Shown: positions 26,541 to 33,015 of the stretch, piece after piece
Numbering within the stretch: the first letter of the stretch is position 1
Layout: the number at the start of each line of letters is the position of its first letter
Assembly: GCA_018710785.1 (NCBI GenBank)
Contig: DVJD01000108.1
Location: 1 to 64,000, forward strand
Length of the DNA stretch: 64,000 nt
From: Candidatus Fimimorpha excrementavium
GTDB lineage: Bacteria; Bacillota; Clostridia; Lachnospirales; Lachnospiraceae
Direction: 5' to 3'
Program-made: the position numbers and the translations under genes
Notes under the pieces: generated by a model
Seen by the model: only the letters and a program-made list of their open reading frames with translations
Databases searched by the model: none
What the model was told of the DNA's origin: nothing

Positions 26541-26956
26541 TGCTGATTCGACAGGCAGTACTGGGACTTATCGGTCTGGCAGCCGGAGTCACGACGGCTG
26601 CCGGCGTATATGCGCTGATTACTGTGGTGGGAATCATCCCGCGGCTGGCCGGAAAAAGCCGTACGGGCAAATACATTCGATTTTATGAGACAGCCGTAAT
26701 AGTGGGGGGAATCAGCGGATGTATAACGGATATCTATCAGCTCTCTATTGTAGTCGGACGGATCGGACTTGGGGTGATGGGGACGGCATATGGAGTTTTT
26801 ATCGGCAGTCTGATTATGTCGCTGGCGGAAACGCTGGATGTGTTTCCCATTATGGTCAGGAGGGTCCGGCTGGAAAAGGGACTGCCGTATATCGTTTTGG
26901 GGCTGGCAGCCGGAAAGGCCATGGGAGCATTTTTATTTTTTTGGAAAGGATGGTAA
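26537..26956 (+). CDS. spoVAB: Stage V sporulation protein AB
   Basis: 139 residues with about four hydrophobic helices (LGLIGLAAGVTTAAGVYALITVVGIIPRLAG at the start, GLPYIVLGLAAGKAMGAFLFF at the end). It is an integral membrane part of the SpoVA dipicolinate channel. It starts inside the spoVAA stop region (ATGATG) and ends 3 bases before spoVAC. The length matches the family. Confidence 0.92.
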   Translation: MMLIRQAVLGLIGLAAGVTTAAGVYALITVVGIIPRLAGKSRTGKYIRFYETAVIVGGISGCITDIYQLSIVVGRIGLGVMGTAYGVFIGSLIMSLAETLDVFPIMVRRVRLEKGLPYIVLGLAAGKAMGAFLFFWKGW

Positions 26957-26959
26957 ATC

Positions 26960-27436
26960 ATGAAGGCAACAGAGCAAGAGGAAAAGGAGTATGAACAGTA
27001 TATTAAGCAGGTGACGCCGACGCATAACACGTTTTGGAATGCGTGCAAAGCATTTGTGACAGGAGGATTCATCTGCCTGATTGGAGAATTTTCCAATCAG
27101 ATGTTTATGAAAAATGGAGTCAGTAAAGAAGAGGCTGCGGCCTGGACGCTGGTTATATTGATCGCAGCAGCGGTTCTTTTAACGGGTCTCAATCTTTTTT
27201 GTAAAATTGCTAAGTTTGCCGGAGCCGGCGTACTTGTTCCCATTACCGGATTTGCCAATTCTGTGGTGGCACCGGCCATTGAGTATAAAAAAGAAGGTCA
27301 GGTGTTCGGAATCGGTGTTAAAATTTTTACAATCTCAGGTCCGGTCATTCTTTATGGGATTGTCGTATCATGGTTTCTGGGCATTATTTATTATATTTTG
27401 CAGCTGACAGGCTTGATTTCGGGAGGAATATCATGA
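26960..27436 (+). CDS. spoVAC: Stage V sporulation protein AC
   Basis: 158 residues with four or five membrane helices and the family motifs TPTHNTFWNACKAFVTGGFICLIGE and GAGVLVPITGFANSVVAPAIEYKKEG. In Bacillus SpoVAC has mechanosensitive channel activity for dipicolinate release. Its stop overlaps the spoVAD start (ATGA), so the two are translationally coupled. The sequence is complete. Confidence 0.94.
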   Translation: MKATEQEEKEYEQYIKQVTPTHNTFWNACKAFVTGGFICLIGEFSNQMFMKNGVSKEEAAAWTLVILIAAAVLLTGLNLFCKIAKFAGAGVLVPITGFANSVVAPAIEYKKEGQVFGIGVKIFTISGPVILYGIVVSWFLGIIYYILQLTGLISGGIS

Positions 27437-28092
27437 GACAGGGAAAATACAGTCAGAAATTTGAGAACAGTGTCTATATCACATCGGCGGCGTCTGTGGC
27501 AGGCAAAAAAGAAGGAGAGGGGCCGCTTGGAACGTTGTTTGATTATGTGGAAGAGGATTCTCAGTTTGGGCAGGATAACTGGGAGGCGGCAGAAAGTCAG
27601 ATGCAGAAACAGGCTGCAGAGATGGCGATTCAAAAGGCGGGGATTTCCAAGGGACAGGTGCAGTATCTTTTGGGAGGAGACCTTTTGGGTCAGAACATTG
27701 CCACGTCTTTTGGCGTGATGGATCTGGATCTGCCTGTTTTCGGATTATATGGCGCCTGCTCCACCATGGGAGAATCTCTGGTATTGGGAAGCATGCTGAT
27801 GGATGGAGGAGTGGGAGATTATATTCTCTGTGTCACATCCAGCCATTTCGCAACGGCAGAAAAGCAGTTCCGCTATCCCCTGGAGTATGGAAACCAGCGT
27901 CCCCAGTCAGCCACCTGGACGGTGACGGGATCAGGGGCAGTTTTGCTTGGAAACCAAAACGGTTCGGTTAAAGTAACCGGAGTCACACCCGGAAAAATCG
28001 TGGATTTCGGTGTTCGGGATTCCATGAACATGGGGGCGGCCATGGCCCCGGCCAATGGTATAATAGGTCCATTTTGTCTGCAGCGTATTTAA
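27433..28092 (+). pseudogene. spoVAD: Truncated spoVAD (N-terminal two thirds only)
   Basis: SpoVAD is a thiolase-like cytoplasmic protein of about 335-340 residues that binds dipicolinate. Here the frame opens normally (ATGA overlap with spoVAC) and matches the family up to DSMNMGAAMAPA at residue about 207. It then diverges to NGIIGPFCLQRI and stops at residue 219. The usual continuation (AADTI..., then the ITGDLG region) is absent in all frames. No spoVAE follows; the next gene is an unrelated membrane protein with its own promoter. This is best read as a deletion that removed the 3' third of spoVAD and possibly spoVAE. An assembly error is the alternative. If real, dipicolinate loading would depend on other copies. 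Confidence 0.8.
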
Positions 28093-28127
28093 TCATGCGC
28101 ATGCCGTGAAAATGGGAGACGAAGATA

Positions 28128-28155
28128 TTTACATAAAATTGTTATATGATATAAT
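28128..28155 (+). promoter_or_regulatory. Promoter of the membrane protein gene at 28241
   Basis: TTTACA, 16 bases, TATAAT. A CGGCCTT/AAGGCCG hairpin with an inner CGCC/GGCG (28176-28212) lies in the short leader. Confidence 0.6.
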
Positions 28156-28240
28156 GGAATTAGCTAAATGAAAGTCGGCCTTCTGACGCCGATGGCGGGG
28201 TGGGAAAGGCCGAAAACCTGATTCCTAAGGAGGGGTAAGT

Positions 28241-28951
28241 ATGAATGAGAACGATAACAGTAATGTGGAACAGGCGAGGAAGATTTATCAGGAAAATGCA
28301 GAGTTAAAAGAGAAACTGTACGAAGAAGGCGTGCGCAAAGAGAAGGAGCGAAGAAGACTTTTGATACTGGTCTTGGCAGTAGTCGGCGGACTGTTTGCTC
28401 TGAATTTCATAGTTCCGTATCTGCTTGGACTGCATCAGTTCGGGTATACGTTTCTAAAGAGAGCGATTGAGCGGAAAAGTGTGATGAAAGCCTGGGGGAC
28501 TCCGGCAGAACCGCATATCCTGCTGGAGGCAGATGCGTGGGAGGACGCGTACATAAAGCAGGTGGAACAGATGGGATTTCAAATCGCCGAGCACACCGTG
28601 GAGAGAAAACTTTTGACGGAAAAAGGGGGGATTTTTGGAAATAAGTATGATGAAGAAATCAACCGGTATGATCTGGCCGATGGAAAGGGACGAATCAGTA
28701 TTTCCAAAGATCTGAAAGGAAATGATTTAATATCGGTGACATTTTTTGACACAGGAGATAACAGCAGCGCTCTCATAGCGGCAGCTCTTATGGAGATTGG
28801 CCGCCAGCAGGGATATTCCATGGAGGAAGAGGAGCTGAGGAATTATCGCAACATCGAAATTACCCGTTCGGATCTGGAAGGGTATCCATATGGCGTCTTA
28901 TATACGCTGAAGGGAGAAAAGGACACGAGCATCATAGAATTTGAAAATTAG
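28241..28951 (+). CDS. Single-pass membrane protein of unknown function
   Basis: 236 residues. A charged cytoplasmic N-terminus (ARKIYQENAELKEKLYEEGVRKEKERRR) likely to form a coiled coil is followed by one membrane helix (LLILVLAVVGGLFALNFIVPYLLGL, about 40-64). An extracytoplasmic domain of about 165 residues follows, predicted alpha/beta, with no motif I recognise. AAGGAGGGG precedes the ATG. It stands where spoVAE would be expected but does not resemble SpoVAE, which has several membrane helices. Function unknown. Confidence 0.75.
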   Translation: MNENDNSNVEQARKIYQENAELKEKLYEEGVRKEKERRRLLILVLAVVGGLFALNFIVPYLLGLHQFGYTFLKRAIERKSVMKAWGTPAEPHILLEADAWEDAYIKQVEQMGFQIAEHTVERKLLTEKGGIFGNKYDEEINRYDLADGKGRISISKDLKGNDLISVTFFDTGDNSSALIAAALMEIGRQQGYSMEEEELRNYRNIEITRSDLEGYPYGVLYTLKGEKDTSIIEFEN

Positions 28952-28991
28952 GGGCTGCCCAGAAGCTGTGATTCGCGGACAGCCCCGGGCT
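28950..28991 (+). terminator. Hairpin after the membrane protein gene
   Basis: GGGGCTG(C)CC pairs with GG(A)CAGCCCC. It lies between convergent genes. There is no strong T tract. Confidence 0.45.
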
Positions 28992-28993
28992 GT

Positions 28994-29818
28994 TTATTCG
29001 AACAGGTATGTATGGACGGATTCTACGGTTTCAAAACCAAATTTCTGATATAAACGGAGGGCAGCTTCATTGACATCGGATATCTGGACACAGAGGAAGG
29101 AATAATCATCGCTTAACTGACGGGAAAGCGTTGAGAGGGTATCCAAAGCGATATGCTGTCTGCGAAATGGAGGGAGTACACCGAATCCTGCCAGATAAAC
29201 CTGATCTTCCTGATACATACAGAAGCCAAGCCCCACATTCTGCCCGTTTTTTTGTATGATAAACCCTTCTGCGTCTTCATCGGAGATGAACTCTTCCACA
29301 AAGGAGCGGGACAGATCTTCGGGGTATTCCGGAAAACATGCCTGGTGCAGCCAGATCAGGGATTCTTCCTCACGGCAGGGAAACAGCGATACAGAGGACG
29401 GCATAATTTCCGTTCCTTTGATTCGGTATTGAAGGAGATAGTCGGTCTCTGTGCGTTCGCATTCCAGCTGATTCAGAACTGCCAGAGCATCTTTGGCATT
29501 GTCGTCGATGGTAAATAAAAAAGCAGGTCCGATATTTTCCTCATAGGCCTGATCAAAGAGCAGATTGAAGCAGCCTTTTTTTCGGTGGGAGGGATGGGTA
29601 AACGCGTGTACCAGACACTCTTCTTCATAAAAGGTAAGGGAGAGAAAACTGATTAAATGACCCTGCTCATCAGAATGGAGATAAAAAAGCTGCTCTTCCT
29701 CATCCAGATCGGGATAAAGCTGTATGGAAAGAGATTCCCTTTCCTGACATATATGTGCCAATTCCATCATGGCCTGTTTCTGATTTTCTGTCAACTGTGA
29801 TTGTTTTGTAATATTCAT
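28994..29818 (-). CDS. GNAT family N-acetyltransferase, tandem-domain type
   Basis: 274 residues. The N-terminal half (about 1-130) has a degenerate GNAT-like fold (EEECLVHAFTHPSHRKKGCFNLLFDQAYEE). The C-terminal half (about 140-274) has the clearer acetyl-CoA motif YLAGFGVLPPFRRQHIALDTLSTLSRQL and the final ALRLYQKFGFETVESVHTYLFE strand. It transfers an acyl group to an unknown amine. It is monocistronic. The 29819-30067 gap holds only a hairpin. Confidence 0.82.
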   Translation of the reverse strand: MNITKQSQLTENQKQAMMELAHICQERESLSIQLYPDLDEEEQLFYLHSDEQGHLISFLSLTFYEEECLVHAFTHPSHRKKGCFNLLFDQAYEENIGPAFLFTIDDNAKDALAVLNQLECERTETDYLLQYRIKGTEIMPSSVSLFPCREEESLIWLHQACFPEYPEDLSRSFVEEFISDEDAEGFIIQKNGQNVGLGFCMYQEDQVYLAGFGVLPPFRRQHIALDTLSTLSRQLSDDYSFLCVQISDVNEAALRLYQKFGFETVESVHTYLFE

Positions 29819-29989
29819 GGTAGTCCTCCGTATTTGATTTCAATCAAGTATAAGTGATGCCGTTTTCTGTATCCTGAAGCCCCAATACTCTTTGATAGGG
29901 GAAATATATCTTTTCACCCAAACATCGTATGGTCTGTAAGATAGAATAACACGCAGAATAGGAAAATACAATATATTTCAAGCACAAAG

Positions 29990-30043
29990 GCGATGCAGAT
30001 GCTGCGGGGAAAATCACACGCAGCATTCAGCATCGCCTTTGTT
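29990..30043. terminator. Strong hairpin downstream of the FNT channel gene
   Basis: AAAGGCGATGCAGATGCTGCG pairs with CGCAGCATTCAGCATCGCCTTT with about two mismatches. The T tract is modest on the minus strand (CCTTTGTG). It likely ends the gene at 30068. Confidence 0.7.
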
Positions 30044-30067
30044 TTATAAGTATCGATAGATGTTGGA

Positions 30068-30712
30068 TTAAAGCGGCTGATCCGGAATATGCTTTTTCTC
30101 GATGGTTCCGATGAGAAGCCCTCCGATTATATTTCCGATCGTAACAGCCGCGAGACTGAGGATAATCTTAAGCGGCTGAACACCGAAGGCCAGACTATAG
30201 GCGGATATGTAATACATATTGGCTACGACATGGTCAAAACCGCAGAAAACGAAAGCGGTAATGAAGAGCCACACAAAGAAAATCTGCGGGAAAGAGCCAG
30301 CTTTGAATTTCTTTCCGATCAGTACGGCGTAGCTGACGAGGACAGCACAGAAAAAGCCCATAATGACGAGGCTGATAAAGCTGTCGTCCAGCTTCATCTG
30401 TCCCACACTCTGCAGACGCTCTGCGATCTTTCCCTCAAATCGGGAAAAATGGGCTATGGATGCAACCAGAAAAGCCCCGACGGCATTTCCAACCCAGGCA
30501 CAGAGCCAATCGATCGGTTTGTATTCCCCCGTCGCTGCCGTCAGAGGACATACCCTTGTAAACAGCATATTATTGAAATTAAAAACAAGGAAAATACCCG
30601 TTGCAAAAAATAAAGAAGCTACCATGGTATTGGGAATCATCAGATAGGTCATGGCGCCAAGGGAGATGTAGCCGCCCACCATGATGGCACTGAGAAATTT
30701 TTGTTTTGTCAT
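30068..30712 (-). CDS. Formate/nitrite transporter (FNT) family channel
   Basis: 214 residues with six membrane helices. Family features seen are NFNNMLFTRVCPLTAATGEY in the first half, and in the second half AFVFCGFDHVVANMYYISAYS, with the family's conserved central-pore histidine, and TIGNIIGGLLIGTIEKK at the end. FNT channels pass formate, nitrite or hydrosulfide with protons. It is shorter than FocA, as in a clostridial FNT subgroup, so the ion cannot be named. The start at 30712 has AGGAG seven bases upstream; the track's N-terminal 40 residues cover the promoter. A formate role would suit a fermenter with PFOR metabolism. Confidence 0.87.
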   Translation of the reverse strand: MTKQKFLSAIMVGGYISLGAMTYLMIPNTMVASLFFATGIFLVFNFNNMLFTRVCPLTAATGEYKPIDWLCAWVGNAVGAFLVASIAHFSRFEGKIAERLQSVGQMKLDDSFISLVIMGFFCAVLVSYAVLIGKKFKAGSFPQIFFVWLFITAFVFCGFDHVVANMYYISAYSLAFGVQPLKIILSLAAVTIGNIIGGLLIGTIEKKHIPDQPL

Positions 30713-30780
30713 TGTCTTTCTCCTGTCTAGTAAACGTACACGCATAGAGCCGGAACCGGCCAATGCCAATGCCGCATAAA

Positions 30781-30808
30781 ATTTTATCATAATCTGGCCG
30801 TTTGTCAA
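30781..30808 (-). promoter_or_regulatory. Promoter of the FNT channel gene
   Basis: Minus strand TTGACA, 16 bases, TAAAAT, overlapping the stop of the upstream small gene. Confidence 0.65.
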
Positions 30809-31116
30809 TCCCAAATTAATTTCCAAACGCATTTTTCCGGATAGAAGAAAAGACGGAACGAATGGCTTTTTCCCTCCAATATGGCTTCACAGTAATAGAC
30901 GGAAGAAGGAATGCCGCAGTAACGATGATTTTCTGAACGGCATACACGAAAGGCCGATAACGTATGGAGAGCGCCGGTTTTGTCTGGGAATTTGATGATT
31001 TTTGGAATGACCCGGCCGGTACTGGTGAACCAGGCTTCACAGGCAGCCGGGATGGTTTTTGCAGGGGCAGGGCCGGAATCACCGGGATGGATTACAGGAT
31101 TTGCGGAAAATGCCAT
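30805..31116 (-). CDS. 103-residue uncharacterised protein downstream of the Y-family polymerase remnant
   Basis: Starts MAFSANPVIHPGDSGPAPAKTIPAACEAWFTSTGRVIP and ends FFYPEKCVWKLIWD. AAAGGAGG sits six bases before the ATG, so it is very likely translated. It looks mostly beta and has no membrane segment. It begins 25 bases after the end of the polymerase remnant, suggesting one SOS-type operon. I have a memory of similar small proteins beside clostridial Y-family polymerases but cannot verify it. Function unknown. Confidence 0.7.
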   Translation of the reverse strand: MAFSANPVIHPGDSGPAPAKTIPAACEAWFTSTGRVIPKIIKFPDKTGALHTLSAFRVCRSENHRYCGIPSSVYYCEAILEGKSHSFRLFFYPEKCVWKLIWD

Positions 31117-31141
31117 GGGAACCTCCTTTCCATTTTTCCAA

Positions 31142-31794
31142 TTATAATGTGTTCCATTTTTCCCTGGAGATGCCGCCGCCCATGTGATCCTGCGGATGAT
31201 TCAGAAAGCAGCAGCGCATCAGACTGTCGGTTCCAAACCGGTGCCGGATTGCGTCCACTGCGGCGTCCCATTGGGCAAGTTTTTGGCTTGGGCATGGATC
31301 GGGGAAAAACAGCTGGCGGCTGGATTGGAAGAAATCATCATTTTTTATGGACAGGGACAAGCTTCCCGCAGCTGATTGGCATAAGCAAGGACAGCAGAGT
31401 GGGACGATTGGCCCTCCTTTGACAGCGGGACGCCTGTCATATCGGCAAATACTTCGTCAATGGAGTAGGGTTCCACGGCCGGGGAATAGGTTTCAATCAG
31501 ACGGATCATGGCGGCGGAGCACCGCTGATACAGGGTATAATTGGGAGGCACCAAAAGAAGATTCGGACATTTTTGCTTCGCCTGAAAGATGGATTCCCCG
31601 GTCTGAATTCCGTATTTTTTCGCCGGAAGCGATTTGGCCAAAATGATTCCGCAGCGCAGCGCCGTGTCCCCGGATACGGCGGATGGGATGGCCCTAAGAT
31701 CCTGCAAATACCCCAGATGATGTATGCGGTAAGCGGCCTCCCAGCTGAGATAAGCGGAATTGACATCAATATGAAAAACATAAGAATCAAACAT
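31142..31794 (-). pseudogene. Y-family DNA polymerase (DinB/UmuC-like), internally deleted
   Basis: Residues 1-145 of a translesion polymerase are intact: FHIDVNSAYLSWEAA with the first metal Asp, PAKKYGIQTGESIFQAKQKCP, and YSIDEVFADMTG with the catalytic Asp-Glu. At AYANQLREA (about 31365) the frame breaks and stops. A second frame from about 31360 to 31142 holds the family C-terminal end (AVDAIRHRFGTDSL, then HMGGGISREKW). A full gene is about 400 residues, so about 200 residues covering the rest of the palm, thumb and most of the little-finger domain are missing. The promoter and ribosome site are still intact. Confidence 0.82.
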
Positions 31795-31800
31795 ATGTTC
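31789..31800. promoter_or_regulatory. LexA-like SOS box overlapping the polymerase start
   Basis: AAACATATGTTC, one base from the Gram-positive LexA pattern GAACATATGTTC. It covers the start codon and ribosome-site border of the polymerase remnant. Confidence 0.5.
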
Positions 31801-31814
31801 ACCTCCTGGTAAAT

Positions 31815-31843
31815 AGTATATAGAACAAATGTTTGAAAAACAA
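31815..31843 (-). promoter_or_regulatory. SOS promoter of the polymerase remnant with LexA-like box
   Basis: Minus strand TTGTTT, 17 bases, TATACT. The spacer contains AAACATTTGTTC (31823-31834), which fits GAACNNNNGTTY read on the plus strand as GAACAAATGTTT. LexA binding there would block the promoter. Confidence 0.65.
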
Positions 31844-31891
31844 CCGAAAAAAACTGGGAGAACGGGGACCCGGCAAAACAGGAGAAAACCG

Positions 31892-31920
31892 TTTCCAAAC
31901 GGGAGGATATCCTGTATAAT
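31892..31920 (+). promoter_or_regulatory. Promoter of the GH43 gene
   Basis: TTTCCA (weak), 17 bases, TATAAT, 80 bases before the GH43 start. The upstream ORF extension to 31829 would cover it, so it is not coding. Confidence 0.5.
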
Positions 31921-31999
31921 AAGTAATGGACAGTGGGAAAGGGAAAAGCGGCCAGCTGACGCCAGAAAAAACAGAAAAAGAAATGGAGAAATAAAAACG

Positions 32000-32863
32000 A
32001 TGAAGCGTTCAGAAATTAATATTCGGGATCCCTATGTGCTGGTGCACGGGGGAAAGTATTATCTGTATGGAAAGAGGGGAGCTACCTGCTGGGGGGAAGC
32101 CGACGGTTTTGACTGTTATGTGGGAACGGACCTGGAGGAATGGGAAGGTCCCTTTGAAATTTTTCACAATGACGGAAGTTTTTGGGCGGACAGAAACTAT
32201 TGGGCGCCGGAGGTTCATGTGTACGATGGTGCATTCTATCTGTTTGCCTCGTTTAAAAAAGAGGGGGTATGCCGGGGAACGCAGATTCTGAAAGCTGATT
32301 CCCCGCTGGGGCCATTTATCCCCCACAGTGACGGACCGGTGACGCCAAAGGATTGGGAATGTCTGGACGGAACCCTTTATGTGGCAGAGGATGGGAGACC
32401 CTATATGGTATTTTGTCATGAGTGGGTACAGATTAAAGACGGAACGATCTGCTGCGTAGAGCTTTCAAAGGATCTGAAAAAGGCAGTAAAAGAACCGGCG
32501 GTTTTGTTTTCCGCCAGCCAGGCGCCGTGGGTGCGCCCGGCGAAGGACGGAGACTGTTTTGTGACAGATGGCCCGTATCTGTACCGAACAGAAGATAAGA
32601 CGCTTTTGATGATCTGGTCCAGTTTCGGAAAAGAAGGCTATACGGAAGCCATCGCCCGTTCGGATAACGGGGATATTCTGGGAAACTGGCATCAGGATGA
32701 AACACTTCTATTTGAAAAGGATGGAGGCCATGGCATGATCTTTCGAGGATTGGACGGAGCGTTGTATCTGACGCTGCATTCCCCCAACCGTTCCCTGGAA
32801 GAGCGGCCGGTGTTCCATAAATTGAAAGAAAAAAAGGGGAATCTTTTGATAGATTCCAAGTGA
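32000..32863 (+). CDS. Glycoside hydrolase family 43-type protein
   Basis: 287 residues with the five-bladed propeller signs of GH43. EINIRDPYVLVHGGKYYLYG (5-24) holds the general-base Asp, YWAPEVHVYDGAFYLFAS (about 65-82) a blade with the conserved Asp region, GTLYVAEDGRPYMVFCHEW (about 120) a further blade, and GHGMIFRGLDGALYLTLHSPN (about 247) the conserved His. No signal peptide, so it acts on imported oligosaccharides in the cytoplasm. Family members cleave arabino- or xylo-oligosaccharides; the substrate here is not predictable. The start at 32000 has GGAGA; upstream 170 bases of open frame lack a good start. It is monocistronic. Confidence 0.85.
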   Translation: MKRSEINIRDPYVLVHGGKYYLYGKRGATCWGEADGFDCYVGTDLEEWEGPFEIFHNDGSFWADRNYWAPEVHVYDGAFYLFASFKKEGVCRGTQILKADSPLGPFIPHSDGPVTPKDWECLDGTLYVAEDGRPYMVFCHEWVQIKDGTICCVELSKDLKKAVKEPAVLFSASQAPWVRPAKDGDCFVTDGPYLYRTEDKTLLMIWSSFGKEGYTEAIARSDNGDILGNWHQDETLLFEKDGGHGMIFRGLDGALYLTLHSPNRSLEERPVFHKLKEKKGNLLIDSK

Positions 32864-32903
32864 TTTTGTGTATTCGTGAAAAAACATGGAAAAACAGCCA
32901 GTT

Positions 32904-32937
32904 TTAATTTGCAAATTAACGAAAAAAAAGGTATAAT
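32904..32937 (+). promoter_or_regulatory. nifJ promoter with 16-bp palindrome over the -35
   Basis: TTGCAA (32909-32914), 17 bases, TATAAT (32932-32937). The perfect palindrome TTAATTTGCAAATTAA (32904-32919) covers the -35 and is a likely operator. It resembles but does not match Rex boxes. Confidence 0.7.
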
Positions 32938-33015
32938 GAAAAAAGAGTTACGGTTTGCCTCTTTCAGGACAGGCTGATGTCTCTCATGATAATAAAATAG
33001 GAGGTACTAAGAATT

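Noticed and set aside
28241-28951. The membrane protein after spoVAD as a spoVAE
   Set aside because: It has only one membrane helix and a large soluble domain; SpoVAE has several helices.
31829-31999. N-terminal extension of the GH43 protein
   Set aside because: Low-complexity basic translation, covers a promoter, no ribosome site at 31829; the family sequence begins after 32000.
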